Part shown: positions 21,984 to 33,567 of the stretch, one piece after another | Numbering within the stretch: position 1 is the stretch's first letter | How the letters are laid out: every line of letters begins with the position of its first letter | Assembly: GCA_011032825.1 (NCBI GenBank) | Contig: JAADJZ010000028.1 | Coordinates: forward strand, 372,001 to 436,000 | Source of the DNA: Massariosphaeria phaeospora | Taxonomy: Eukaryota > Ascomycota > Dothideomycetes > Pleosporales | Length of the DNA stretch: 64,000 nucleotides | Reading direction: 5' to 3' | Notes under the pieces: model-generated | The model's input: only the letters and a program-made list of their open reading frames with translations | The model's database searches: none | Told to the model about the DNA's origin: nothing | Program-made: the position numbers and the translations under genes

Positions 21984-23781
21984 GACTGACTTCAGGATTT
22001 CGAACAAAGAGCAGGCCGCAGGCCGACTGATATCCAGGTGGCCGTGTTGTTATCTCGTCGAGGCCGCCGATGGCTCTCTGACAAGAATTCAAGGAGTAAC
22101 AAGCTCGTGTTTGGGGCCTGCAAGAGTTGGCTGGCGGTTAATTCAAAAGCTTATCGCACGAATCGCCCATCCACGTGTGGTTACACTGAGGGATTTTCCT
22201 AGCTGGCACAGCCCATGAGGCATTTTATTCGGAGGGGGTGGCGTTGCGCGCTGCATCTGGCTGGCTTGGCGCCACATCCCAGGGTTGATGTTGACCGGCC
22301 TGCCATAACACGCCCACGCCTTTCCACAACACCAGAGCCAAAGAAAACGTAGTGGAGATGGAGATCTTCTGTGAAAGGGGGAAGTGCAGGACTCGAACAT
22401 TCTTTCATGCTTTTCCCTGTGCGCCGACGATCGCGGGGAGGTCCTTTGTCACCACCTCTTTCGTGTTATGTCGAAACAGACCCAACAACATGGACAAAGA
22501 AGATGCATCTAGCTGTATGACTAGTAACTGGACTGAGATTTGGATTGAAAGAACTAGGAATAGCTTGCTGTAGTAGCGCCGACCTACTAGGTGTCCAGAC
22601 TGTCAGACGCTGGAAACTAGGGATTTGCAGGAAGTGCACCAGCTTAGATGCGGCAGCGGCGCAGCGACGGGTATGCGCTGATCATGGATCAACAGACATC
22701 GAACCCCGACGGAGGGCCCAAGAGACTGGTAACGATGCAGTCTAGTCAGCGTGGTTTCTTCCGGCGTGACGCTTGCAAAGCTCGCCCGGCCTGCCGCCTA
22801 GAAAAGTAGAAAGGCGAGAAGATTGGTGTGGGTAGGCTGTTGGTAGAGTTTGACGCACTCATACCAGACCCAGCTCCCGACGTTGGTGGACAGCTACCCT
22901 TTGTAAGCATGGTCATTTGCTATACAGAGGCACTGATGTAGGTAGTCCTTCGACGGACCGCACGCCATGCAGTGGTGTCCCCGGGTGTGGTGCTAACGCG
23001 GCACCCTGCATATACGTAGGTGCACGTCTGCAACCTAAATGGCCAGTGGGAACTTGCCGTCGCGAGTGAAGGGTGGCTCTATCCGTTGCGGCAGCAATGT
23101 ACCCGAGACTCGGGCCGGCTTCAGCTTGGAAACGAGATGGATGCACTCAAGCATGGCACGGCATATACCTGCGTACTTGACGTCGCCGTTCTCGCCGCTT
23201 CGCCATGGAATTCGTCATCGCCGGGGCAGAGCAGTGAGCAGAGAACGGCGCGCCGCAGCAGGCTGGCGGTGGCAGCGAGAAGACTTCTAAGCCCGAGCCA
23301 TGCGTCGAAAACGTTGAGCGCAAAGCAACCAAGTGCAAACCCAAGAGTAGAGAAAGTCGCAAAGCCGATGAGGGCAAAAGACGTTGGTGCTGGGCGTGTG
23401 TGTGGGGAAGACTCTGCGAAAGAAGGCGTCGGATGGAATCGCGATCTGCTGACTGAGCGTGCCTTCTCAGCCAATCACGCCAGTCAGCCGACCGCTGCGC
23501 CCCTCGCCGCCCGGCAGAACCGCCACGAACCGTGTCTTGTTTCTCTGGTGCATGACGTACGCCAGGCCACGGCCACGACAGCAGACCTCACAGCCTTCAC
23601 ATCATGCCATCACTGTGTTGCCCGCCTCCCTATATTAACCTGCGCTGCATGCGCCGTCAGGCCGGCCAAACCCGTAGCTGCACACCACACACTCTCGCAC
23701 TCCTTCCCCGCTAAACGAGTACGAAAAAGCGACTGCATCAACACCCCCACACCCACCAGCACTACGAACACCAGCGCCGAC
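21984..23781. other. Intergenic
   Basis: Divergent promoter region between the transporter and the MARVEL gene. The long plus-strand frame ending at 23910 is not accepted as coding apart from the MARVEL exon, because its upstream part lacks domain or codon evidence. Confidence 0.5.
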
Positions 23782-24347
23782 ATGTTCTTCGAAGGCTTTG
23801 TGCTCCCGCTTCGCGCCGTCCAGGCCCTGTTCTCCATCATCGTGCTGGGCCTGACCGCCTACCGTACGTCGCTTCCTCCACCTCCCCCTATCTACCAGTA
23901 TATATGCTAACGTTCTCTTCCAGTCGTCGATGCATCATGGTGGACCCCCGACAGCGTCAACTTCATGCTCTTCACCTCGGTCTGGACGCTCCTCGCAGTG
24001 GCGTACCTCGTCCTCGCGCCTTCTCGCTTCCCGGCTGCCGCTCATAAATATGCCATCGCCGGAGTGGAGGCTCTGACCATGATCTTCTGGTTTGCAGCCT
24101 GGGTTGCCGTTGCCTCTCTCTGGGGGGACTTCTCGTGCACTGGCCATTCAGCGTGGTGCAGCTCAGGAACTGCAGCTATCGTCTTCGCGGCATTCACCTG
24201 GTACGTTCTCTGATGGTTTATAGGCCGGAATGGGTCACTGACTTGAATAGGGCTACCTTCGTCGCCACCACCATCATCGCTGCGCTTCACATCCGTCGGA
24301 CGTCCAGCAATGACACTGCTCCTCCTCCGCAGATGCAGGGTGTGTAA
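23782..24347 (+). CDS. MARVEL-domain membrane protein
   Basis: Three exons, 23782-23863, 23924-24200 and 24251-24347, give 151 residues. Introns are 60 and 50 bp with GTACGT donors and CAG/TAG acceptors. Four hydrophobic helices are visible, in the arrangement of MARVEL proteins: VQALFSIIVLGLTAY, then NFMLFTSVWTLLAVAYLVLA, then ALTMIFWFAAWVAVASLW, then AAIVFAAFTWATFVATTIIA. A loop with paired Cys (FSCTGHSAWCSSG) lies between helices 3 and 4, as is common in this family. Fungal members sit in the plasma membrane and take part in membrane microdomain organisation or vesicle traffic; the exact role of this one is unknown. Confidence 0.85.
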
Positions 24348-25601
24348 GGGGTTTGATCTTCAGACCAGAAACAGCCTTCGTACCACCATCTTACCAACGG
24401 CCCAACCATTTTCCTTCTTCCCACGACTCTCAGCATCAATGTGAGGATACAAATTGTACCAGATCTGCACGGCGTTAGTAACTGTTTTGGAAATACCCCA
24501 TACCCCTGACTCAGCGCACTTGTTAAAAATAGAATGAATGAATCTTCTTCCACGCGCATTCGTCCTCCGTGAACTCAGCCCTGATCGTGAAGGATTGCGC
24601 TAACTGTTGACTCGGTTGCATCGTTTCTACGCACTGAGAAGGCTGAATGTAATATGACTGCGGCTCTTGCGACGAGCTTCATTGCGGTAGTGGGGTCAAC
24701 GCCGGGCTCTCATGCAACACCTTGCGGTCCGCGTACCTCAGCATCGTCCAGGCTTGTCCACTTAGGCATAGCCTCATCATGTTGAAGTCCGTTATGCTCA
24801 TTCAGTCTGCCTTCTCAATACACGGATGTAACCCGAGCTAAAAAACCTCGCGATCTAACTGCTGGACTTGTTCGGGGCGAGTTGACAGGCACGTAAGTAG
24901 AGAACTCGCACTTAGTATGTACAGAGTACGCACACGCCACCATCCGTTCAACGCTGAGTAGGTAGCATGCAGGGGCCCTCCGCTGGCCGCCGTTGTCGAT
25001 CTGGGGGAGCTCGGGACGATGCGATAAGAGACGCCACGCTTCCTGCTTCCCCGTTCTCGGCCTCGTCCTGACTCTTCGCCGTACCTGGCCGACGCCAAGC
25101 CGCGGCCACCCGCAAGCCGCCCTTGCGCCACGGCCCAGCACTCCTACAACACCGCATCCATCTGCCATCGCCATGTCTCCTTCCCATCACGACATGGCAC
25201 CCTTCTCAACCGGTAGCCCAACACGGCGTGCCTCCGCGCAAGGCTCTCATTAACCGGGTCGTCGGTTGCTTGGGGCCTGCTTGGCGTCCTTTGGTCGTGC
25301 TGGGCGGCTTATCCACCTGCTCGATGCGGCAGCTCGAATGCGGGTACCAATCAGCGCAATATGTCTATCGCGACGGGGACCGTGGTTATAATGAACTTCG
25401 TGCAGCTGCTGTGTAGCGTCAGGAGTACCTGCGTCTTCGTCCCCTCTTCTTGTGCCACTCAGTTGTGTGAGCGGGGTGCTATCGGGTCGTCTCATTGACA
25501 CGAGCGAAATAGATTGCACGCGGTAGTCCCAGCTTCAATTATTCTCACTACCCTCGTCCTTTTCTCCACTGTCTTTGTTAGCTCTCCGTACTTTGTATAC
25601 G
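24348..25601. other. Intergenic / promoter of the peptidase gene
   Basis: No supported gene. Several GC-rich frames on both strands overlap each other here and have no domain features. Confidence 0.5.
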
Positions 25602-27953
25602 ATGTTGTCTCTCGCTGTTTTGGCCGTCGTCCCGCTCATTCAGGCGGCCATCGAACCCCCGCGATTCCCGCATCAACCGCTCGGAAACGGAACGAAACTG
25701 CTCACCTACAACATAACCACCGACGCTCCAGGGGCCCTTTCGCCCTCCTCAAGAGCGCTGAGTTGGGTCGGCACCGGCGTAGACGGCGACTACATCTACA
25801 CTGGCAGCGACGGCTCGTTCTTGTTCGAGAACATAGCCACTGGCCAGTCGACGACGTTCCTGTCCGCTGACAAGGTCCCGGCTGACTACTTTGACTACTT
25901 CATTTCGCCCGACGCGAGTCGCGTGCTCTGGGCTGTCAACTATACGAAACAATACCGCCATTCGTACTTTGCCGATTACCTCGTGCAGGACGTGGCGTCG
26001 GGCGAAGTGCAGCCCCTAATTACGAACTCGACTGGCGAGATCCAGTATGCTGAATGGAGCCCGGTGTCCTCCGCGCAGATCGCATTTGTGAAGGGCAACA
26101 ACCTTTTCATCTGGAACGAAGGTGAGGTGACGCAGGTTACTGACAATGGCGGCCCTGATTGGTTCAATGCTGTACCGGATTGGGTATACGAAGAAGAGAT
26201 ATTTGGCGACCGCTATGCTCTGTGGTACTCCCCGGACGGGAAGTACATTGCCTACCTGACCTTCAACGAGTCCGGCGTGGGCACTTTCCGCATCCCCTAC
26301 TACATGGACAACCAAGAGCAGGCGCCCCCCTATCCCCGCGAATTGGAGCTACGCTACCCTAAAGTTGGAACCACGAACCCCACTGTCGGATTCAATTTGC
26401 TCGATGTGGATGCTCTGACTACTCAGAATCTGCCCATTGAGGCCTGGCCAGCGGATGATCTGGTTGTTGGCGAAGTGGCATGGGTAACGGATGAGCACAG
26501 CAAGGTCATCTATCGTGCTTATAACCGAGTTCAAGACAACGAGAAGCTGGTGTTGGTAGATGTTCTTGCTGGGTCCTCCAAGGTCGTCCGTGAGAGGGAT
26601 GGTAGCGATGGTTGGCTCGAGAACTACCTTGCCATCAGCTATGTTGGCCCCATCGACGGCTCCAATGCCACCTACGCAAATTCGAGCACCGACTACTACC
26701 TTGATCTATCGGATCAGAGCGGCTGGAACCACTTATACCTCTTCCCAGTTAGCGGCGGCGAATCCATCGCCTTGACATCTGGCGAATGGGAGGTCGCTTC
26801 AATCTTGAAGATCGACGGCAAGCGTGGATTAGTGTACTATACTTCGACCGAACACCACAGCACCGAACGTCACGTCTATTCCGTCTCTTACAAGACTGGG
26901 AAAAAGACTGCACTGGTCGACGACACCATTCCTGCGTACTACACGGCGTCCTTCTCCTCTGGCGGCTCGTACTACGTTCTCCGATATGCTGGTCCAGACG
27001 TTCCTTACCAAGAGCTGTACTCTGTCAACTCCACAACGCCCATCCGTACAATCACCGACAACAAAGCGCTTTACACTACCCTTCAGGGGTACAAACTGCC
27101 TAACGTCACATACCAGGAGCTGCAACACCCATCGGGCGTGACTCTAAACGCCATGCTGCGTCTGCCGGCGAACTTTGACCCTAGCAAGAAATACCCTGCT
27201 CTGCTCATCCCGTATGGAGGCCCTAATGCGCAGGAGGTCCACAAGCAATTCAGCGCCCTCAACTGGAAAGCTTACGTTGCTTCTGACCCTGAACTCGAGT
27301 ACATTACCTTCACGGTCGACAACCGCGGCACCGGCTTTAAGGGCCGCGCATTCCGCTCGCTCGTAACGTCCAACCTCGGCGAGCTCGAGGCCGAAGATCA
27401 AATATGGGCTGCGAAAGAACTCGCGAAATATCCCTTCGTCGACAGCGAGCACATCGGCATCTTCGGCTGGTCCTACGGCGGCTACCTATCTTCCAAAGTC
27501 GTCGAAGTGGGCGACCCCATCATCTCCTTCGCGCTCATCACCGCGCCCGTCAGCGACTGGGCCTACTACGACTCCATCTACACGGAGCGCTACATGAAGA
27601 CGCCGACCCTCAATCCGGACGGCTACGCCAAGTCGCGCGTGCATGACGCCTCGGGCTTCAAGCGCATCGCCGGCGGCGTCGTCATCCAGCACGGCACGGG
27701 CGACGATAACGTGCATTTCCAGAACGGAGCGGCGCTTGTGGACCTCCTGATGGGTGCGCAGGTGACGCCCGAGAAGATGCAGAATACGTGGTTTACGGAT
27801 AGCGATCATAATATCAGGTATCATAACGGCGGCAAGTTCTTGTATAGGCAGTTGACGAAGAAGATTTGGGAGGAGAAGAGGAGAAAGGGCGATTCGAAGG
27901 GGGGGCATCAGTGGAGTAAGAAGAGGGGTGTGGGGAGGGCGGTGGAGGCGTGA
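25602..27953 (+). CDS. dpp4: Secreted dipeptidyl peptidase IV (S9B)
   Basis: A single-exon protein of 783 residues. It removes X-Pro and X-Ala dipeptides from the N-terminus of peptides. The start at 25602 puts a signal peptide (about residues 1-15) at the N-terminus; the frame is open further upstream but only from a TTG. The beta-propeller domain (to about 500) contains DWVYEEEIFG, whose paired Glu bind the substrate amino terminus. The alpha/beta-hydrolase domain carries the triad: S624 in GWSYGGY, D702 in GDDNVHF, and H736 in SDHNIRY, with spacing close to other DPP IV enzymes. Several N-x-S/T sites are present. There is no membrane anchor after the signal, so this is the secreted type. 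The C-terminus has an unusual basic tail (KRRKGDSKGG...). Confidence 0.96.
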   Translation: MLSLAVLAVVPLIQAAIEPPRFPHQPLGNGTKLLTYNITTDAPGALSPSSRALSWVGTGVDGDYIYTGSDGSFLFENIATGQSTTFLSADKVPADYFDYFISPDASRVLWAVNYTKQYRHSYFADYLVQDVASGEVQPLITNSTGEIQYAEWSPVSSAQIAFVKGNNLFIWNEGEVTQVTDNGGPDWFNAVPDWVYEEEIFGDRYALWYSPDGKYIAYLTFNESGVGTFRIPYYMDNQEQAPPYPRELELRYPKVGTTNPTVGFNLLDVDALTTQNLPIEAWPADDLVVGEVAWVTDEHSKVIYRAYNRVQDNEKLVLVDVLAGSSKVVRERDGSDGWLENYLAISYVGPIDGSNATYANSSTDYYLDLSDQSGWNHLYLFPVSGGESIALTSGEWEVASILKIDGKRGLVYYTSTEHHSTERHVYSVSYKTGKKTALVDDTIPAYYTASFSSGGSYYVLRYAGPDVPYQELYSVNSTTPIRTITDNKALYTTLQGYKLPNVTYQELQHPSGVTLNAMLRLPANFDPSKKYPALLIPYGGPNAQEVHKQFSALNWKAYVASDPELEYITFTVDNRGTGFKGRAFRSLVTSNLGELEAEDQIWAAKELAKYPFVDSEHIGIFGWSYGGYLSSKVVEVGDPIISFALITAPVSDWAYYDSIYTERYMKTPTLNPDGYAKSRVHDASGFKRIAGGVVIQHGTGDDNVHFQNGAALVDLLMGAQVTPEKMQNTWFTDSDHNIRYHNGGKFLYRQLTKKIWEEKRRKGDSKGGHQWSKKRGVGRAVEA

Positions 27954-28251
27954 GGATGGTGATGTGTGTTGTTGGATTGATGGAGCTCACTTAGCATTCT
28001 ATCGTGTTCATGATATCATTTTTACTGCTGTGTCTTTTGCTAAAGTGTGTTCAGAAATGGGAGTTGGACGGCATGAGACTGTGTTGTCAGGATGTTACCA
28101 CACCTTCAGGACCATGCGTGAGAATCAGGTTTGGTTCATGTTCGATTTCAATTATCTGGTTTGTGCTTCCCCAACCAAAGACATTCGCAAAGTCGGGTCA
28201 TTTGAAAACCATCAGGAGAGCTGACAACGGTGCGTAGACTGCACATCGCGC

Positions 28252-29841
28252 CTAACGCATCCTCCTTGCTGCCAGCCAAAGTCCCAGAGCCACAACGCCA
28301 ACGGCACCAACTCCAGCGACGTACCTCAACGCCATGGTGTCCGGAGCCGCATCCTTGACCTCCTTCACCTCCTTGACCTCCTTCACCTCCTTGACCTCCT
28401 TCACCTCCGGCACATCCGGCACATCTGCCTCCAATTCCACCACCTCCTTTCCAACCTCGACCTCGACCTCTTCTCCAAGCACATCCCCCTTCACCTCCTC
28501 CTCTCCCAACACCCCAGCAATCGCCAACCTCGCATCCCCCATCCTAATCGCCCCATACTTCTCCACTACGCACTTCCCCAAGCGCTCGTGGTCATTCAAC
28601 GCCTTTGCATGAATGAACTCCAACTGCCACTCTTTCCTCAAGCTCTGCACCCAGCCCGGCAATTCCTCGTAGTGGTGGCTGCGCCAGAACATGCACCGCC
28701 CGGTCCGATGCTCCCGAGCGTACTTGTTCCGGTACCGCTTGTTCGCGCCGCCGTAGGCTCCGGCGCAGAGCTTGCACGGCGGTAGCTCGGCGTTGGGGGT
28801 TGGACATGTCTCGTAGACGTGCCCGGCGGATGCTTCTTCGCACTTGAAGCAGAAAGTGCCGTGGCCGAAGACGTGGCGCTGGTTTGTACACGCATGAATG
28901 GAGTATTGTGCCAGCAGCGTGTTCAGAGTCTGCCCGTGGATGTTGGTGTCTATCGGGAAGGTGCCGTTGGCGGGGACGGGGCCGTAAAGGTGCGGGTGCA
29001 GCGCAGCGAGCAGAAGCGGCAGCAGCGTATACACGCAGTCGTTTCCGGCATTGTGCTCCCAGCGCGGATCGATTCCCCAGGCGTGATCGATGACCTGCAG
29101 CGCCCGCCGCTCGAGCCGGAGACCCGCCTGCTCGCAGACCTGCGCCACGTTGTTGATAGTACCCACCACGCTATCCAGCCTATCGACATTCAGCTTCCAG
29201 CCCTCACCGGCCTTCAGCACGTTCTTGTCGTTGTGCAGCGCATGCCCCACGAGGATCACCGGCGCCATACTACCGTCCGAGCAGCGCTGCTCCGCAATCA
29301 ACTCGACGAGAATACGGCGCGCATCCGCAATCGTGACAAAGCGCGTCTGCCCGAACAGGAAGTGCCGCTCGGCGTCCTTGGCCAGGTCCTTGTTGCGCAT
29401 GTGGCACGTCTCCATGATGCGCATGTGGTACATGGTCGTCGCCTTCAGCATGTCGAGCAGCTGCGGCGGGGCGCTGCCGTGGCGCGCGCGCATGTCGTGG
29501 CCGCGCAGCACGCTGACGCCTACTTCGGTGATGATCGAGGGCTCGTTGTCGGGGAGCAGCTCCCACCACTCTAGGTCGAAGACGACGAAGATGGCGGAGT
29601 CGAGGAGCGCGGGCGCGTTGGCGAGGCGCATGCCGAGGTGGTGGCGTAGCAGCGCGAGCTCGGGGACCGTTTTGATGTACTCGCGGAGCTGGTCGAAGGG
29701 GTCGGTGGGGGCGGGAGCGCGCGCGGGGGTGAATGCGGATGCAGGCCGGGAGTTGGAAGTGGACGACATGGATGCAGGAGAGAAGACGGGGGCGTAGGGG
29801 TTGGGGAGCTGGTACTGGGGGTAACCCGTGTAATGAGCCAT
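28252..29841 (-). CDS. Gfd2/YDR514C-like DEDDh nuclease domain with C-terminal membrane anchor
   Basis: A single-exon protein of 529 residues. An N-terminal disordered Pro/Ser/Ala region (about 1-50) precedes a ribonuclease H-like 3'-5' exonuclease domain (about 80-285) with D89 and E91 in VFDLEWWE, D205 in GHALHNDKN, and H263/D268 in EHNAGNDC. These fit the DEDDh pattern. A Cys-rich segment follows (CFKCEEAS...C...CKLC), possibly a zinc site. The C-terminal part has a VKE repeat (encoded by three 18-bp units at 28354-28407) and ends in one hydrophobic helix, VAGVGAVGVVALGLWLAA, with a basic tip, as in tail-anchored proteins. The substrate is unknown; yeast YDR514C/Gfd2 relatives are linked to RNA metabolism. 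A membrane-anchored member is unusual to my knowledge. Confidence 0.8.
   Translation of the reverse strand: MAHYTGYPQYQLPNPYAPVFSPASMSSTSNSRPASAFTPARAPAPTDPFDQLREYIKTVPELALLRHHLGMRLANAPALLDSAIFVVFDLEWWELLPDNEPSIITEVGVSVLRGHDMRARHGSAPPQLLDMLKATTMYHMRIMETCHMRNKDLAKDAERHFLFGQTRFVTIADARRILVELIAEQRCSDGSMAPVILVGHALHNDKNVLKAGEGWKLNVDRLDSVVGTINNVAQVCEQAGLRLERRALQVIDHAWGIDPRWEHNAGNDCVYTLLPLLLAALHPHLYGPVPANGTFPIDTNIHGQTLNTLLAQYSIHACTNQRHVFGHGTFCFKCEEASAGHVYETCPTPNAELPPCKLCAGAYGGANKRYRNKYAREHRTGRCMFWRSHHYEELPGWVQSLRKEWQLEFIHAKALNDHERLGKCVVEKYGAIRMGDARLAIAGVLGEEEVKGDVLGEEVEVEVGKEVVELEADVPDVPEVKEVKEVKEVKEVKEVKDAAPDTMALRYVAGVGAVGVVALGLWLAARRMR
28354..28407. repeat. 18-bp tandem repeat, three copies
   Basis: Three identical 18-bp units that encode the Val-Lys-Glu repeat ahead of the membrane anchor of the nuclease-like protein. 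Confidence 0.9.
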
Positions 29842-32099
29842 CTTCCAAGTGCCGCGTGGAAAGATCTTATATGTGGTATGCTAACTGAACTTTTTCACAT
29901 TGGCACTACACTCGCACACCCGCCCGCTCGAAAACTTACTCTCGATATACAGCTGAAAAAGCTGAATTCGGTTCCTTCGGTTCGTTCGTGCCGCACAGCA
30001 AATGAGCGTGTTGAGAAAAGTCGGTTGTGGTGGTTGGTGGTGTGCGGTGTTGTGTGCGGTGTCGTGGAAGAGAAGAGCCTGCCTGCGTGGGGAATTTATA
30101 CTGCCGGCTACCGCCCTGCCTATCCGCGCTGTTCGGCCCGGTTCGGTGATTCCGGGTGCCCCAGCAACCTGCTCATCATTGCATGGTTGCGACTCCACAC
30201 TTCTACGACATACCACGTGGTTCGGCCGGGGGGAGGGCAAACGCCCACTGCCATGGGGCAGGACAGCCGCCACCCAGCTTGGCCCACCCCGGCGGGAAGT
30301 GAAATGGAACACAGCGAGCTTTCACTGTGCGGGACGCGGGGCTTATATACGTGCTGTGAGGGCGGGGGGCGAGTGCATGCATGCACGCGGACGGGGGCTT
30401 GCCGGGTGACGAACGGATAATGGGCACGAGGAGCCATTTCAAACGGACCGGTCTTGTACCATGACCGAACGAACGGCTGAGGGGGCGGGGTGCAGTAGAG
30501 CAATTGTTACGGACACGTATCACGCGGTCTGGCGTGTACGTATGGTACGAGCAACGTCCTGGAGTTGTATTGCGTTTCGGCCCCTGGGTTGGCGCACTGG
30601 ACTATATGATGCGGAGGGTAATGTAACTACCAAAGAACGTGTAGTCAACTTGGGAACTACTGTTGGAGGGGTAGCTGGGTTTGCGTGCGTGGTGGAAAGG
30701 AGGGTGGGAAGGGGAGATAGGGAGCGGATGTGGTGGGAGAGATAGGTCACGTGCGGAGATATCTCGGGGGCGGCGTGTCCATGGATTTGTTGATTGGGCA
30801 GTGCACAGTGGGTAGTATTTTGGGGTTTGACGTGATTTGGGTGCATTGAGATTTACTGCGCAGAGTATCTGTGTATCTATACATATATCCGATCCTCCCT
30901 GTATCCGCAGCGCGTCCTTCGTCCTATCCTATCCTCTTCTCGCAGTTTCTGTCCATATCACCCTTACTATCTACTCTTCTGCTCTAGCAAGCTAGCTAAA
31001 CGCCCCTGTTCGCATGCCGTGTTTGCAATAGGAGCTGCAAACTTAACGACGCGGCCGTGCACGAATGGAAAACGGCAGCTCAACTCGTCTCGAGCGCACG
31101 ATGTTGTTTGCGTTGGCCTGGGATTGAACTGAAATTAATGAGACCGAGAGATTAAGAGAGTGATGAGATTAATAAAAGAGAGAGAGAGATAGCGAAAATC
31201 TCCAAGTGCTCTGCTAAAGTTGCTTACTAAAAGAGGCTCCGTAGCAAGGACTCGCAGAGCTTCATACGGACCCGTATTGGCACGATCTGTAGTGGGTTTG
31301 TTTTGCATTGAGACTGAGAAGGAGCTTAGCGTAGGGGTCGCGTCCGAAATGGCTACGACGGGCTTGAGAGTTGAGCCGTTTAGAGGTCAAAGTCTATTGG
31401 TCTAGCTTGGACCTAGGACTTATACACGAGATGAGACGACTCTCGTAGACATCAAACTTTACCGCATAGAGGCATCAATGAATGTACAAATGCACAATGT
31501 TCATGACCATGACAATGCAACCTCGTGTTAAACTAACCTAACCTACGCTCTTACACACGACTCCCCTCATGCACATCCCTCCCAACCACCCAAACATTAT
31601 ACTCCGGTTCCGCTCCGTTCCGTTTCCCCACCATCTTGCCCGCTATTACATCATGCCCATCATCTGCAGCTACATCAAGCTTAGAACGCACACTGCACTC
31701 TACATGTCACAACACTCCACCTCTACATCGCATCACGTAGTCTATAATCCTTCGGACCCTAACGTCGTTAATCTGCTCTGGAGGGAACTTGGATTGTGGT
31801 ACAGTAGCAAAAGGCGGAAGAGCTCTGTAGAAGTTTCGGGTCTAGATTTGCTTAGCTTAACTTAGCTGGGTGCTTTGCTGTTTGGTTTGGCTTCACTGCG
31901 CTTAGCTTGTTTCGTCTCGCGTATACGATGTTGTACTAGCCTGCAGAACGAAAAAGCTGCAGATCTCAAGTTCATCTTTTGTCTTCCATCTTGCATATGG
32001 CGTTGGACTCTAAGTCTATTTCCTCCACACCTACCTACTATCTCCACCCATCCTACATGTCCTTATAGCTAGCTAGCCAACAATCCAATCCGCTTACCT

Positions 32100-32540
32100 A
32101 CTATTTCCAAGTCACGTAGCGCGCAAGAGACATGCTAGCTAGAGCGTATAAGTAGAAGATCTAAGAATTTAGTTGTAGAGATTACTATAGATCGTGCTAA
32201 TACAGAGTCTGTATAAGTACCTACTAACTTTGTAGTCTACTTACTAGTTAGACTTGTAGAAAAGGCTATAAAGTACGTAGTAGCTAAATTATTTCTATTG
32301 CGTTTGTAATTAATAGGTAGTTAACATAGTTAGCAATAACTAAACAACTCAAATTAGTCAAATAATATTATAGACTAGGGAGCTGGGTTTAGTAAGGGAG
32401 TTTAGTAGAGGACTTGGTCTCTCTTATCAATATTAAACTTATTAATTTTATTAATCTTGTAGTCTCTTAGTGTCTTAATCTCGCAGTCTCTTAAACATAT
32501 TAATCTTATCACTCTTATTAATCTCAGAAACAGATAACTC
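32100..32540. other. AT-rich block
   Basis: The base composition falls sharply compared with both flanks, with many TA steps and near-repeats of CTTATTAAT/CTTAATCT. Such blocks in filamentous ascomycetes often come from transposon relics mutated by repeat-induced point mutation. No transposon coding remnant is recognisable here, so the origin is inference. Confidence 0.5.
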
Positions 32541-33202
32541 ACTCACACTTACACACTTACCCCAACGCCCCCTTCAATCCCCCCTTCGATACCACCGTAG
32601 CCACCGTAGCCACTATATCCACCATAGCCACCACTCAACCCTACACTTATTCTAATCTCCCCTTCAGCACTACTACATCCTCCATATCCTCCATAGCCCC
32701 CACCCAGCCCCACACCCATCCCACCTATCCCCCCGCTCGCCCATGTATCCACACACCACGCCTCTCCGCTCAACCCACGAATCGCAGAACTCGTGTCTGA
32801 ACTACACTCCATGTGTGAGAAGGTAGCGGGAACTGCGTGTTTTTGGGTGTAGATTTGGAGAATGAGGGAGGAGGAGGGGGGGAGGGGGAGTGGATGGGGG
32901 GAGTACAGCTCAGCCTTAGGCACTACCTGGGAATAAAAAGGCTGTACATACTTAATCTTCCATCTTCAATCTTCCATCTTGCGTCGCGTTCAGTCAATTC
33001 GCACCCACTTCTCTACCTATCCCACAGGTGCGTATTGTTTCTGTATTAGGGTAGCGCGCAAGAGGCATGGCATGCCATGGCATTATTGGCATGCCGCTGG
33101 CTGCGGCCAGGGTGTTTGGTGCGCAGGAGCGGAAGATCCGGGGGTTTGGTTGTGGGGATGGGAGGGCTAGAGGTTGGGGTTTGGAGGGATGGCGAGAGGG
33201 AT

Positions 33203-33226
33203 GAGATGGAGATGGAGATGGAGATG
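33203..33226. repeat. (GAGATG)4 hexanucleotide repeat
   Basis: Four perfect tandem copies of GAGATG in non-coding DNA. Confidence 0.9.
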
Positions 33227-33314
33227 GATGGGGAGGAGAGGGTCTAGAGATAGATGTAGATGTAGATGATGACGGACGGGTCTTTGGAATTGGTTTGGGT
33301 TGTTGGGGTTGAGG

Positions 33315-33334
33315 ATATATATATATATATATAT
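33315..33334. repeat. (AT)10 microsatellite
   Basis: Ten perfect AT units in the 3' flank of the aminopeptidase gene; likely polymorphic. Confidence 0.95.
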
Positions 33335-33567
33335 CGGGATGGGGGAAGTAGGACAGCTGGACAGTGTATGCCATACACGAAGTGTCTACTGGGTAGGAAA
33401 GACGACGCCAAGGCGACGTAACTGGGCGAGTGAGAAGGCAGGAAGTTAGGTAGTTGGAAGGCTCATGCAGCATGTCGTTAGACTGTACGCTGTCTCACAT
33501 CATACCTACCTACGCCATCATCACATCATCGCATCATCAAACCCCCTTTCTTTCCATCTCCCACCAT

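Larger units (their letters stand above)
29842..33567. other. 3.7-kb intergenic region
   Basis: No supported gene. Both strands hold short overlapping frames without domains. A minus-strand frame at 32549-32923 encodes a Gly/Tyr-rich stretch (GGYGGYSGYGGYGG) and might be a small secreted or structural protein, but it has no other support. 32100-32540 is markedly AT-rich. 33203-33226 is a (GAGATG)4 repeat, 33315-33334 an (AT)10 repeat, and 33066-33079 a perfect palindrome CATGGCATGCCATG. Confidence 0.5.

Noticed and set aside
23020..23910. 296-codon plus-strand open frame
   Set aside because: Only its last part (from 23782) is coding, as the first MARVEL exon. The upstream residues have no domain, and the frame runs into the intron at 23864.
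28819..29797. Long plus-strand frames opposite the nuclease-like gene
   Set aside because: Antisense shadows; no domain and composition of reverse-complement codons.
32549..32923. Gly/Tyr-rich minus-strand frame
   Set aside because: The repeats could arise from simple-sequence DNA; no signal peptide or promoter seen. Mentioned only in the intergenic entry.
33066..33079. Perfect 14-bp palindrome
   Set aside because: Single and short; no paired repeat or adjacent gene suggests a site.
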